Numbered from the stretch's first letter, positions 18,070-27,404 are shown. The stretch is DNA of 44,914 nucleotides from Burkholderiaceae bacterium (GCA_947380285.1 CANCQD010000004.1:1-44914), one strand, 5' to 3'. The notes: generated from the letters alone by a model not told the origin. Numbers and translations: made by a program.

Positions 18070-19317
18070 ATGCCAGATTTTACGTGGAAGGGCATTAAGA
18101 ATACCCAGTATCTAAATGGGACTATTACCGCATTAACACGCGATGAAGCAGCCTATAAGCTCAAAGAAGATGGCATCATCATCACCCGCTTGGAAAAAAA
18201 GGGGTGGGAGGATGAGAAAAAAGAGGCGAGAAAGCCGCTAAAGCTCAGTTTTAAATTCAGCATACCTAGGAAGGTTAGGCTCGATAAAATTATGATTGCC
18301 ACCAAAAAAATGGCAACCATGCTGCGATCTGGTTTAGCCATTTTGCCTTCCTTAGAAATGGTGCGCGACCAAGTTGACGATCCATTACTGAAAAAAACTA
18401 TTAGTGAGATTTATCAAGACGTAGAGGCTGGGTCGAGTTTATCGAAGGCCTTTGGCAAACATCCAGACGTCTTTGATTCTATTTACATTAACCTCGTCCG
18501 TGCCGGTGAGTCGAGTGGTAGTTTGGATATCTTCTTAGATAAATTGGTTTTAAGCATCCGTAAAACAATTAAGATTCGAAAGAGTATTCAGTCTGCGCTA
18601 CTTTATCCCTGCATCTTATTGGCTGTTGCGACAATTGTGTTGTCGATCATGATGATCTTTGTCGTGCCAGTATTTGCCAAAATGTTTGGCAGTATGGGAT
18701 CGCAATTGCCTGCACCAACACTGATGATTGTGAATATGAGTGATTTCCTGCGAGATCCTTTTGGTGGGGGCTTGCTTGCTGTGATATTGATCAGTAGCTT
18801 TATTGGTTTTCGGATGGTATTGAAGCGAAATTTAGCTTTGCGCAGAAAATGGCACGCACTGATTTTACGTCTTCCCTTAATTGGTGACATGGCTCTGCAT
18901 TCGAATGTTGCTCAACTGGCTATGGTTTATGGAAACTTAACGAATGCAGGCGTTCCGGTGATTGAGGCGCTAGATATCACTGCAGAATCTAGTAAGAACG
19001 AAGTGATTAAAGATGGTATTCAAGCCGCTAAGCGCGGTGTGTTTTCAGGTGAGCCGCTGTCACAGCTATTAGCCAAAATTAAGATCTTCCCAAGCACCTT
19101 TTCTCAATTGGTATCCGTTGGTGAGCAGACTGGAAATATGAGTGAGATGCTCGATACTATTAGCTCCTATTACGAGGAAGAATTTGATACCTCGGTAGAC
19201 AAGATGTCCCAGATGATGGAGCCAATCATGATTGTCTTCTTGGGCGGAGTGATCGGTTTTATTTTGGTTGCAATGTATCTACCCATCTTTAAGATGGGGC
19301 AAATCGTTTCCGGGTGA
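18070..19317 (+). CDS. pilC: Type IV pilus inner-membrane platform protein PilC
   Basis: A 415-residue polytopic protein with two T2SSF domains. The first starts at about residue 78 (IATKKMATMLRSGLAILPSLEMV...AGSSLSKAF...VRAGESSGSLD), the second at about 280 (HSNVAQLAMVYGNLTNAGVPVIEAL...LVSVGEQTGNMSEML). Three hydrophobic segments lie at about 175-205, 220-240 and 380-405. It couples PilB and PilT to pilin insertion. It follows pilB by 12 bp. Confidence 0.95.
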   Translation: MPDFTWKGIKNTQYLNGTITALTRDEAAYKLKEDGIIITRLEKKGWEDEKKEARKPLKLSFKFSIPRKVRLDKIMIATKKMATMLRSGLAILPSLEMVRDQVDDPLLKKTISEIYQDVEAGSSLSKAFGKHPDVFDSIYINLVRAGESSGSLDIFLDKLVLSIRKTIKIRKSIQSALLYPCILLAVATIVLSIMMIFVVPVFAKMFGSMGSQLPAPTLMIVNMSDFLRDPFGGGLLAVILISSFIGFRMVLKRNLALRRKWHALILRLPLIGDMALHSNVAQLAMVYGNLTNAGVPVIEALDITAESSKNEVIKDGIQAAKRGVFSGEPLSQLLAKIKIFPSTFSQLVSVGEQTGNMSEMLDTISSYYEEEFDTSVDKMSQMMEPIMIVFLGGVIGFILVAMYLPIFKMGQIVSG

Positions 19318-19321
19318 TGCA

Positions 19322-19945
19322 ATGAGGCTATTTTCATTTCTGAGAAAACTGGGCTTTGTAATGGTCGCGCTTGAGCTATTGATTGCACAGAATTGCGCCA
19401 ATGCCGCCTCTCAAAAATACGAAGATATTTCTTTAGCTAATCGTTATGAACTACGACAGTCGATAGCCTCTGAAGTAAGCTCTATTAGCTCTTTTCGATC
19501 GGCTACACAGGCTGTTGCTTGGATTAGCTATCAATCTAAGAACTTGGCTAAAAAGATTCCTAACGAAGAGACTCGGCGTCAATGGTTGCGGATGGTTCAT
19601 TACGAGGCAACGCGTTACAGCTTAGACCCCGATCTTGTTTTGGCTTTAATTGAGGTGGAGAGTGGCTTTAATCGCTTTGCAATTTCCAGCGTAGGCGCTA
19701 GCGGTCTCATGCAGGTGATGCCATTTTGGAAAGATTTAATTGGCGATACGCGAGATTCTTTGTTTGATGTGAGAACCAATCTTCGCTATGGCTGCATCAT
19801 CTTAAAACACTACTTAGATATAGAAAATCAAAATCTCACACGAGGGCTGGCACGATACAACGGCAGCTTAGGCGAGGAGCTCTACCCAAGCATGGTTACG
19901 GCTGTTTGGCGTGCAAAATATCGCTATTCTGAGGAGCAAAATTGA
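19322..19945 (+). CDS. Exported soluble lytic transglycosylase (SLT family)
   Basis: About 207 residues from ATG 19322, which lies 4 bp after the pilC stop. The signal peptide ends ...CANA before ASQKYED. The SLT fold runs from about residue 95: LDPDLVLALIEVESGFNRFAISSVGASGLMQVMP, with the catalytic Glu113 in VESGF, then NLRYGCIILKHYLDIE and ARYNGS. It cuts peptidoglycan between MurNAc and GlcNAc. Its place right behind pilC suggests that it opens the wall for pilus or secretin assembly, which would suit a secretin lacking AMIN domains. The link is inferred from position. Confidence 0.88.
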   Translation: MRLFSFLRKLGFVMVALELLIAQNCANAASQKYEDISLANRYELRQSIASEVSSISSFRSATQAVAWISYQSKNLAKKIPNEETRRQWLRMVHYEATRYSLDPDLVLALIEVESGFNRFAISSVGASGLMQVMPFWKDLIGDTRDSLFDVRTNLRYGCIILKHYLDIENQNLTRGLARYNGSLGEELYPSMVTAVWRAKYRYSEEQN

Positions 19946-21384
19946 AAACCTTTTCTTCAAAGTCGAAGACATTCATCTGGGTTTTATTTGCTCTCAATAT
20001 CGCTTTGGCGATATGGGTTAATGAGGTTCACCATACGCCTTGGGGCTGGGTGCCAACCCATCTCACTCTAGAGAGGCTACCTACTCTTACTGAGCTATTG
20101 GCTGCCAGCCAGTTTTTACTATTTGGGTTCACGCTTGACCAGTTATTGAGATATTCCATTAAGCGTTTTAACGGCAATAAAAAGCAGGGCCAAATACCGG
20201 TCATCGTGGTTGAAGCTGCATCGATAGTGATTTACACCTTAGTTGCCTTACTCGGTTTTATTCTATTATTCGATCAGTCGATTAGTACTCTGGTAGCGGC
20301 ATCTGGAGCTTTAGGCTTGGCAGTGGGTTATGCCTTTAGAGATCTGATCTCAGATGTTATTGCTAGTATCACCATACAAACAGATCACCTGGTTGCAATA
20401 GGCGATGTGATTGAATATCCGGATGGCAATACAGCATTGATCGCAAGAGTGATTGAGATGGATCGTCGCTATATCACGTTGCAAAATTTAGATGGGGCAA
20501 AGTATCGGATTACGAATAATCGATTTTTAGGTATTGCTTTCGTCAATCTCAGTCAACAAGAGCGTTTGCCTATTCGTGAGATATCCATTCCAGTGGATGC
20601 GCAATATAACTCCGATCAAGTATTGTCTGTACTGAGCTCTGCAATGGAATATGTTGGTGTTACCCATCCCCACTTTAACGGCTGGTTTCGTTGCTATGTT
20701 TCACAGGTCCTGATAGGCAGCGTAATCTACAAGATTCGCTTTGAATGTGCTGTAGATAGTCACTTGGATGAACCTAAGCACTACATCTTAAAAAATGCTT
20801 TACGGTTTCTCAAAAGCTCGGGCATTTCATTTGATTCATCCATGGTGGTGCAAAATGTAGACTCCTTACATACCAGCCATTTCTCACCTTTACTGAACGT
20901 ATATCCCTTTGGAATTCTGCGTGTGTTGGACGAGAAAGAAGTGCTGGAATTATCTAAAAATGCTAAATCCTTGCACTTTAATCCGGGACAGCAAGTGATT
21001 ACGCAGGGCGATACTGCCAATAGCATGTTCATTATTGCTGAAGGTTGTTTAGAGGTGACCTCTCATAATCAGAATGGCGAGAAAATTACACTTGCGCATT
21101 TGTGGCCTGGAGACTGCGTAGGTGAGATGTCTTTATTGACTGGTGAACCGCGTTCTGCAAACGTGTATGCCAATCTCAATACGCATTTAATTGAAATTAC
21201 CAAGGAAGAATTGGCGCCGATATTGAGCAAGAATCCTCTTTTAGTGGAGCGTATCTCCATACTCTTGGCCGAGCGGGCAGCTCATAAGCAGAAGACGCTC
21301 AGCCAATCTGCTCAAGTCAATATGGCTGAGGAAGTTAAAACATCACTAGTGGCCAAGATTAAGAAATTCTTTGGAAAAGCTTAA
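19942..21384 (+). CDS. MscS-type channel with C-terminal cyclic-nucleotide-binding domain (bCNG-like)
   Basis: A 480-residue inner-membrane protein. The start TTG at 19942 is set by GAGGAG at 19931-19936 and overlaps the stop of the preceding gene. Residues 1-150 hold about four hydrophobic helices, the last being the MscS pore helix (STLVAASGALGLAVGYAFRDLISDVIASI). Residues 150-290 form the MscS beta/alpha-beta vestibule. From about 325 is a cNMP-binding domain (FNPGQQVITQGDTANSMFIIAEGCLEV...GDCVGEMSLLTGEPRSANVYA), including the GEMSLLTGEPRSA phosphate cassette with its Arg. Such fusions (bCNG) are described as nucleotide-gated and poorly tension-gated. It ends in a 4-bp tail overlap with the convergent gene. 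Confidence 0.9.
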   Translation: MKTFSSKSKTFIWVLFALNIALAIWVNEVHHTPWGWVPTHLTLERLPTLTELLAASQFLLFGFTLDQLLRYSIKRFNGNKKQGQIPVIVVEAASIVIYTLVALLGFILLFDQSISTLVAASGALGLAVGYAFRDLISDVIASITIQTDHLVAIGDVIEYPDGNTALIARVIEMDRRYITLQNLDGAKYRITNNRFLGIAFVNLSQQERLPIREISIPVDAQYNSDQVLSVLSSAMEYVGVTHPHFNGWFRCYVSQVLIGSVIYKIRFECAVDSHLDEPKHYILKNALRFLKSSGISFDSSMVVQNVDSLHTSHFSPLLNVYPFGILRVLDEKEVLELSKNAKSLHFNPGQQVITQGDTANSMFIIAEGCLEVTSHNQNGEKITLAHLWPGDCVGEMSLLTGEPRSANVYANLNTHLIEITKEELAPILSKNPLLVERISILLAERAAHKQKTLSQSAQVNMAEEVKTSLVAKIKKFFGKA

Positions 21385-23120
21385 TGGTTCTCGGAATCAT
21401 TGCCGCCTAGAAATTTTGGGTAACGCAAATGGTATTTATAAATAGCCAAGCGTAGGCCAATAATCAGAGTAAGACTGAAAACAAGGCTGATAAAAACCGG
21501 TATTGGGCTGTATTCAAAATGATTGGCAATCATGAATCCTGCAACCAAGCAAAGCGCTCCAGCCACAGCCACTTCCTCATAAATAACGCCTTTGAAGGTG
21601 CTCGGTTCCTGATTAGTCACAATATCTCTGAGCATACCGCCGCCAGCACAAGTTAACGCAGCGCAGATTGGTGCCCAGAACCACGGAAGATTCGATGAAA
21701 TTGAAATAGTTGCTCCAGTAATGGCTAGTGCTGTAAAGCCTAGAATATCGGCATACTTTTTGGTGTGCTTAAAGATTTCACTTTTATGGGCCTCATGATG
21801 AGCGGCAACAATGGATGATGTGATTAAGACAACCAAAAGGATTCCGAGAGGATATGTTAAATCCTTAACATAGTAGAAAGGCAGTCTATCCCCGCCAATC
21901 AACAGATCTCTCAGGGTGCCCCCACCAACGCCCGATAGGAAGGCGAGAACCAAGCGCCCCCATAGGTCGTAGCCGCGATTGATGGCCTCCAAAACGCCAG
22001 AGAGCGCATAAGTAAACACGCCAAAATAAACCAAGATTCTGAAAGCCAACATCCCAGTAGTGCTCGAGACATAAAACTTAGTGGCCTGGGTTAATGGGGT
22101 ACTACTTTTGTCTTCTTTTTTGAGCGCATTCCAAATTTCATATGTCCACATCCGCTCAGGTGTGGGATTAATTTTCCCTGGGGATAGTAGGCGATTCACC
22201 TCAGATTGGTAACGACCCAAATCAAATAAGCCGAATTCATCCGTATTGGACGGAATGATGCCTAAGATGGATTCGAGCATATGTTGTTGATGCTCTCGGT
22301 TGAGGTTGGGGGCCATTCTTTGCACTGTTTCGACTGCAAGAGTCGGAGCGATCCGCGCTTCTTTCCACCCCGTCCGAATGGCCTTAGTAAATCTCACTAA
22401 TTGCTCTTTGAAAATCGGTGAGCTTAGGCGATTGGTCATCACATAAAGACCATCTTCAACATGCGGAATCCCAAACATTTCGGGATTAATCACAATTAAA
22501 TCGCTTGACGGTATTCCGCTGGCTAATATTTGCCAATACTCGTTATAGGCCATCGCAGTAGCGCAGGCTACTTTTCGGTCAATCAGATCTTGACCATTAG
22601 GTGATTGCTGCAAGATTTCTACAGAATCTTTTGGGATGCTCAATAGATCGAGCAATTCTTGGACAACGGTCTCATCACCTAAATTCCAAACCCCCACTTT
22701 TTTGCCGGCCATGTCTTTAGCGGTGAAAACGCCTGCGCTGATTCTGCAGACTACCGCAAGTGAGGATCCTGAAAAAATCTGCGCTACATTGGTTACATGC
22801 TTGCCTTCAGTCGAATGATTCCAGGCGTTTCCCAACCACGACACAGCAATATCGGCTCGGCCTTCTTGTAGTTCAGTGATGGGATTAATATTGGGGCCAC
22901 CCTCAATCAGGGTGACATGCAGTCCTTGGTTTTCAAAGTGCTTACGTACTTGGGCAACATATATGCCAGCAAATTGACTTTGATGCATCCACGCCAGTTG
23001 AACGCGTATTGGGTCAGCGATAGTCTCTGTAGTCTGGCTTGAGGATAGAGGCGTAAAGATTGCTAGCCAAACTAGTAGTGGCCATAAATAAAGACTAGCC
23101 AATTTTGGATGCATCTTCAT
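21381..23120 (-). CDS. Fusion of NMT1-type solute-binding domain and UPF0126/TRIC membrane domain
   Basis: A 579-residue protein. An N-terminal signal or anchor (to about residue 28) precedes an NMT1/THI5-like periplasmic binding domain at about 38-345 (VQLAWMHQSQFAGIYVAQ...EGGPNINPITELQEGRADIAVSWLGNAW...GKKVGVWNLGDE). After a linker, residues 360-565 contain about seven hydrophobic helices with the two UPF0126 signatures, GVGGGTLRDLLIGG and CAGGGMLRDIVTN, as in YadS/TRIC-type channels. NMT1 domains bind pyrimidine, taurine or nitrate-like ligands in ABC systems, but no ABC ATPase or permease gene is nearby. It may be a ligand-gated channel or transporter; the substrate is unknown. It lies 1 bp after the phosphomannomutase gene, so probably the last gene of a pgi operon. 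Confidence 0.88.
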   Translation of the reverse strand: MKMHPKLASLYLWPLLVWLAIFTPLSSSQTTETIADPIRVQLAWMHQSQFAGIYVAQVRKHFENQGLHVTLIEGGPNINPITELQEGRADIAVSWLGNAWNHSTEGKHVTNVAQIFSGSSLAVVCRISAGVFTAKDMAGKKVGVWNLGDETVVQELLDLLSIPKDSVEILQQSPNGQDLIDRKVACATAMAYNEYWQILASGIPSSDLIVINPEMFGIPHVEDGLYVMTNRLSSPIFKEQLVRFTKAIRTGWKEARIAPTLAVETVQRMAPNLNREHQQHMLESILGIIPSNTDEFGLFDLGRYQSEVNRLLSPGKINPTPERMWTYEIWNALKKEDKSSTPLTQATKFYVSSTTGMLAFRILVYFGVFTYALSGVLEAINRGYDLWGRLVLAFLSGVGGGTLRDLLIGGDRLPFYYVKDLTYPLGILLVVLITSSIVAAHHEAHKSEIFKHTKKYADILGFTALAITGATISISSNLPWFWAPICAALTCAGGGMLRDIVTNQEPSTFKGVIYEEVAVAGALCLVAGFMIANHFEYSPIPVFISLVFSLTLIIGLRLAIYKYHLRYPKFLGGNDSENH

Positions 23121-23121
23121 A

Positions 23122-24507
23122 TTAAAAAGGAAGTTTTGCGTTTGGCTTTGCGTTTAACAGGGCGGTTTTAAATTCATCTTGAATGCGTAAAATGGCTGCT
23201 TCACTATCCGCTTCAAAACGCATGACCACTACAGGGGTGGTATTGGATGGTCTTGCCAAACCAAAGCCATCAGCGTACTCGACCCGAATGCCATCAATTG
23301 TATTGATGGACTCAGAGCTTGGGAATTGAGCATTCGCCTTCATCGTTTCTAGTAAAGCAAAGGGCTCTCCTTCAGCACAAGGAAGTTGCAACTCCGGAGT
23401 GCAGATGGCATTTGGTAAATCATTTAGGGTTTGATTGGGATCTGTTTCCTTAGAGAGAATCTCCAATAGTCGTGCCCCTGTATAGAGACCATCATCAAAG
23501 CCAAACCAGCGGTCTTTAAAGAAAATATGCCCACTCATTTCTCCGGCCAGCGGAGCACCAGTCTCTTTAAGTTTGGCTTTCACTAATGAGTGACCTGTTT
23601 TCCACATCAACGGTTCGCCGCCATATTGCTTTATGTAAGTAGCAAGATTGCGCGTGCACTTGACGTCATAAATAATTTGACCACCAGGATTGCGTGAGAG
23701 CACATCTTTGGCAAACAGCATCATTTGGCGGTCAGGGAAAATCACCTGACCATCTTTGGTAACAACGCCCAAACGATCGGCATCACCATCAAAGGCAAGT
23801 CCGAGTTCATTATCGGTAGTCTGCAGATTCTGAATGAGGTCTTGCAAGTTTTCAATATGGGCTGGATCAGGGTGGTGGTTGGGGAATTTGCCATCAACTT
23901 CGCAAAAAAGCTCTTCTACTTCGCATCCTAAAGCTCTGAAGAGTTGTCCTGCAAATGCGCCTCCAACTCCGTTACCGCAGTCAATGGCAATCTTGATAGG
24001 GCGGGCAAGTTTGACGTCACCAATAATGCGTTGCAAATACATTGGGAAGATATCAAAAGTGCTGCGTAGACCTTTTCCGGTAGCAAACTGCTTGGCTTCA
24101 ATGCGCTTCCTTAATGCCTGAATCTGATCTCCATAGATCGCTGCACCACCTAAAACCATTTTGAAGCCGTTGTAATTGGGGGGATTATGACTGCCGGTAA
24201 TCATGACGCCAGATTTCGGTTTCTTACCATCAATCGTTTGATTAGCTGCGAAGTACACCATCGGTGTAGCGACCATGCCCAAGTCAATCACATTAATGCC
24301 AGTAGAGAGTAAGCCATCCGTTAAGGCCTCTATCAAGCTTGGACCAGAGAGGCGACCATCACGACCGATGACAACATCAGTCTCACCCAACTCACGCATC
24401 TCTGTACCAAAGGCTTGACCAATCAACTGAGCGATTGAAGGGTCTAAAGTCTCATCAATGATTCCGCGGATGTCATAAGCTTTGAAAATAGTTGGTGACA
24501 ATTGCAT
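23122..24507 (-). CDS. Phosphomannomutase / phosphoglucomutase (AlgC/ManB family)
   Basis: A 461-residue alpha-D-phosphohexomutase that interconverts hexose 1- and 6-phosphates for nucleotide-sugar, LPS and exopolysaccharide synthesis. It has all four domain signatures: the N-terminal FKAYDIRG, the phosphoserine loop TGSHNPPNYNGFK, the metal loop DGDADRLG, the sugar loop GEMSGHIFFKDRWFGFDDG and the phosphate loop RPSNTTP. GEMSGH with this spacing suits dual PMM/PGM enzymes. It follows pgi by 36 bp on the same strand, a logical pairing around glucose 6-phosphate and fructose 6-phosphate. Confidence 0.93.
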   Translation of the reverse strand: MQLSPTIFKAYDIRGIIDETLDPSIAQLIGQAFGTEMRELGETDVVIGRDGRLSGPSLIEALTDGLLSTGINVIDLGMVATPMVYFAANQTIDGKKPKSGVMITGSHNPPNYNGFKMVLGGAAIYGDQIQALRKRIEAKQFATGKGLRSTFDIFPMYLQRIIGDVKLARPIKIAIDCGNGVGGAFAGQLFRALGCEVEELFCEVDGKFPNHHPDPAHIENLQDLIQNLQTTDNELGLAFDGDADRLGVVTKDGQVIFPDRQMMLFAKDVLSRNPGGQIIYDVKCTRNLATYIKQYGGEPLMWKTGHSLVKAKLKETGAPLAGEMSGHIFFKDRWFGFDDGLYTGARLLEILSKETDPNQTLNDLPNAICTPELQLPCAEGEPFALLETMKANAQFPSSESINTIDGIRVEYADGFGLARPSNTTPVVVMRFEADSEAAILRIQDEFKTALLNAKPNAKLPF

Positions 24508-24543
24508 GAGGCTTCCTTTGGCTAACTTTTGAAATAGCGTCAG

Positions 24544-26046
24544 CTAGTTCACATTAGTATGATTAAAGAGATTAATGCGTTGAGCAGTGATGGCATCAAT
24601 GTTGTCATCTGCTTGTACGGCCAAACCATTTTTGAGGGCTACCTCAATGGGTTTAGCGAGCACTTTCCCTAATTCAACGCCGGGCTGATCAAAACTATTG
24701 ATATTCCATAGAGCGCCAAGAGCGGCAGTGCGACTCTCATAGAGGGCTAGTAATGCGCCGAGATAAAAAGCATTCAGCTTAGGGAGAATCAACAAATTGC
24801 TGGGTCGTTTACCAGGATAAGTATTGTTGGGATTCTCTGTTTGTTTGCCATTCGCTAAAGCTTGCGCTTGAGCTAGGCAATTCGATAGCAAAATACGGTG
24901 ATGCGCTTTCGCTTCAGCAAGATGACTCATCGGCTCCCGAATTGCAATGAAGTCGATTGGAATCACATCAAGGCCCTGATGCAATAGTTGGAAATAAGAA
25001 TGTTGCGCATTACTTCCGGAACTACCAAATACGACGGGACATGAGTATTTGACCGGCATACCTTGTCGATCAACGCTTTTGCCATTGCTTTCCATATCTA
25101 GCTGTTGCAACCACCTCGGAAACCAATCTAAAGCATCAGCATACGGAATCACGGCATAGGATTTAATGTGGTGCTTCTTTTGTTGGTAGATCAGAGAGAG
25201 TGCCATGATGACAGGAAGATTTTCTTCTAGCGGCGCTGACTTAAAGTGCTGATCCATAAACTGGGCACCAGCTAAGAATTCTTTAAAAGTGTCGAATCCA
25301 TATTGCAGCGCAATTGGCAGGCCGACTGCAGACCAAACAGAGTAGCGTCCTCCAACCCAATCCCAGAATGGATAAATGTTATCTTTAGCTACTCCAAATT
25401 TTTCCGCAGCGCTGACGTTTGCGGTAACTGCAAACAATGCTTGGGAGATCTGCACATCATTGCGACCACTATCTTTCAGCCACTTCACAACTGCTTTGGC
25501 ATTCATATTGGTCTCAAGCGTAGTGAATGACTTGGAGACAATAATGACACGGGTGCTATTGGCGTGCGCGCGTTGCAAAATGCGATTTAATTCGGCTGTA
25601 TCGATATTGGCAAGGAAGTGCATGCGCATGCCGCGACTATCAATATCGGGTACATGGGCTAAAGCCTCAATGGCAAGGCGAGGACCAAAGTCAGAGCCAC
25701 CAATCCCAATATGAATGACATCCGTTACGCCAACCCATTTGTTACATAAACCTTCAATGCGACGCCAAACGTCGGCCACCTCAGGCATGACATCTTGACC
25801 ATTCGCAAATACTGGTTTTTTCTCTAAATTTCTGAGGGCAGAATGTAGAGCGGGGCGATTTTCTGAGTTATTCACCGCTTTACCGGCAAATAGGTCTTCA
25901 ATAAATTGCTCTAAATGGGACTCTCTGGCCTGGCGAAAGAGGGATTTCCAGCTTTTGCTATCAATACCCTGATAGGCAGTATCTAGAACGATATCCTGAG
26001 CGCAAAATATGGAATGAAGGCTCTCTTTAGCCGGTTTTGAAGACAT
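24544..26046 (-). CDS. pgi: Glucose-6-phosphate isomerase
   Basis: A 500-residue enzyme interconverting glucose 6-phosphate and fructose 6-phosphate in the cytoplasm. Recognised from VTDVIHIGIGGSDFGPRLAIEAL, VIIVSKSFTTLETNMNA, WDWVGGRYSVWSAVGLP, the second signature around GSSGSNAQHSYFQLLHQG and the C-terminal NSFDQPGVELGKVLA. It is somewhat shorter than the 549-residue E. coli enzyme, as is common in betaproteobacteria. First gene of a minus-strand operon with the phosphohexomutase and the NMT1-TRIC fusion. Confidence 0.95.
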   Translation of the reverse strand: MSSKPAKESLHSIFCAQDIVLDTAYQGIDSKSWKSLFRQARESHLEQFIEDLFAGKAVNNSENRPALHSALRNLEKKPVFANGQDVMPEVADVWRRIEGLCNKWVGVTDVIHIGIGGSDFGPRLAIEALAHVPDIDSRGMRMHFLANIDTAELNRILQRAHANSTRVIIVSKSFTTLETNMNAKAVVKWLKDSGRNDVQISQALFAVTANVSAAEKFGVAKDNIYPFWDWVGGRYSVWSAVGLPIALQYGFDTFKEFLAGAQFMDQHFKSAPLEENLPVIMALSLIYQQKKHHIKSYAVIPYADALDWFPRWLQQLDMESNGKSVDRQGMPVKYSCPVVFGSSGSNAQHSYFQLLHQGLDVIPIDFIAIREPMSHLAEAKAHHRILLSNCLAQAQALANGKQTENPNNTYPGKRPSNLLILPKLNAFYLGALLALYESRTAALGALWNINSFDQPGVELGKVLAKPIEVALKNGLAVQADDNIDAITAQRINLFNHTNVN

Positions 26047-26144
26047 ATATAGATTTTATCAAGAAGTACCTCAAACCCACTAAAACATTGAAAATGTTAC
26101 GATTTCGGTAAATTTAAAGATAAACGATGCCCTAGGACGGATAA

Positions 26145-27281
26145 ATGGAGCGGGTTGACTGTGTAGTCGTCGGTGCGGGTGTTATTGGCCTTGCAATCGC
26201 TAGAGAAATGGCCCTACAGGGTCGAGAAACGATTTTGTTGGAGCGAGAGAGCGCCTTCGGCACGGTGAGTAGCGCACGCAATAGCGAAGTGATCCATGCA
26301 GGCATTTATTACCCCAAAGATTCGCTGAAAGCCAAGCTCTGTGTAGAGGGCAATCGTTTGCTTTACGAGTACTGTCGCAGTCATCAAGTAGCGACTCAGC
26401 CGTATGGCAAATTAATCGTTGCTACTGATGCAACACAATTAGATGATTTGCAGGCAATTTTGTATAAGGCTCAAAACAATCATGTACCTGCGATCAAAAT
26501 CATCTCCGGTGATGAAGCGAAATTATTGGAGCCGCAATTGCAATGTGTGGCCGCCATTCTGTCATCGAGTACTGGCATTGTAGATAGCCATGGCTACATG
26601 CTTTCGCTCTTAGGGGGTTTTGAGGATGCCGGTGGAATGGTGGCATATCAATCACCGTTGATGAGTGCCAAGCCCATTGGTGAAAATGCCAAAGATGGTT
26701 TCGAATTAGAAATCGGGGGCGCTGATGGAATGAGACTGCATACCAAAATCCTTATTAATTGCGCTGGCATGAGTGCGCCAGCAGTTGCCCAAAAAATTGC
26801 AGGACTATCACAGCAGCAAATTCCAAAAGCGTACTTTGCAAAAGGCAATTATTTTTCCCTCTCTGGTAAATCGCCTTTTTCCCATTTGATATATCCCATT
26901 CCTGAGCCTGGCGGATTGGGCGTTCATCTCACTTTAGATATGGGTGGTCAGGCTAAATTTGGTCCTGATGTGGAGTGGCTCGAAATAGACACTGAAGACC
27001 AAGTTGATTACACAGTTGACCCCAAGCGAGGGGAAGGGTTCTATGAGGCCGTGCGCCGATATTGGCCACAGCTCAAGGATGGTACTTTGCAGCCTGATTA
27101 TTCAGGGGTGAGGGCAAAAATCGTCCCACCCAATACACCTGCTGGCGATTTTTGCTTTAACGGACCAAGTGACCACGAACTACAGGGACTCTTTAATCTA
27201 TATGGCTTTGAGTCGCCCGGATTAACCTCAAGCCTTGCTATTGCCAAGCATTTAGAAGGGCAAATCAAAAGTTCTTTATAA
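26145..27281 (+). CDS. FAD-dependent oxidoreductase, L-2-hydroxyglutarate oxidase (LhgO)-like
   Basis: A 378-residue DAO-family flavoenzyme. The N-terminal VVVGAGVIGLAIAREMALQGRETILLERE is the FAD-binding Rossmann motif. SSARNSEVIHAGIYYPKDSLKAKLCVEGNRLLYEYC is the hallmark of the L-2-hydroxyglutarate dehydrogenase/oxidase group, and the C-terminus NLYGFESPGLTSSLAIA closes the FAD site. It would oxidise a 2-hydroxy acid with electrons going to quinone or oxygen; the exact substrate is not certain. AGGACGG lies 8 bases before the ATG. Divergent from pgi across a 98-bp gap and ends 33 bp before tRNA-Ser. Confidence 0.85.
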   Translation: MERVDCVVVGAGVIGLAIAREMALQGRETILLERESAFGTVSSARNSEVIHAGIYYPKDSLKAKLCVEGNRLLYEYCRSHQVATQPYGKLIVATDATQLDDLQAILYKAQNNHVPAIKIISGDEAKLLEPQLQCVAAILSSSTGIVDSHGYMLSLLGGFEDAGGMVAYQSPLMSAKPIGENAKDGFELEIGGADGMRLHTKILINCAGMSAPAVAQKIAGLSQQQIPKAYFAKGNYFSLSGKSPFSHLIYPIPEPGGLGVHLTLDMGGQAKFGPDVEWLEIDTEDQVDYTVDPKRGEGFYEAVRRYWPQLKDGTLQPDYSGVRAKIVPPNTPAGDFCFNGPSDHELQGLFNLYGFESPGLTSSLAIAKHLEGQIKSSL

Positions 27282-27314
27282 TCTGGTGCTTGAATCGATC
27301 TGATTCAAGCAAAT

Positions 27315-27404
27315 GGAAGAGTGGCAGAGCGGTTGAATGCACCAGTCTTGAAAACTGGCGAGGATGAAAGTCCTCCGTGAGTTCGAATCTCACCTCTTCC
27401 GCCA
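27315..27404 (+). tRNA. tRNA-Ser(UGA)
   Basis: A 90-nt class II tRNA. The acceptor arm GGAAGAG pairs with CTCTTCC, the anticodon loop CTTGAAA holds TGA, a long variable arm (gaggatgaaagtcctc region) is typical of serine tRNA, the T arm has GTTCGAATC, and G73 and CCA are encoded. A TATAAT box at 27277-27282, within the end of the preceding gene, may be its -10. The 3' end is the integration site of the island. Confidence 0.95.
27387..27404 (+). other. attL core: 18-bp tRNA 3'-end repeat
   Basis: ATCTCACCTCTTCCGCCA, the last 18 bases of tRNA-Ser, recurs exactly at 44762-44779. The flanking bases differ on both sides, so the identity block is exactly 18 bp. This is the usual crossover site of tyrosine integrases that target tRNA genes. 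Confidence 0.9.

Noticed and set aside
23725..24121. Plus-strand open frames inside the phosphohexomutase gene
   Set aside because: The conserved mutase motifs lie on the other strand; the frames have no family features.
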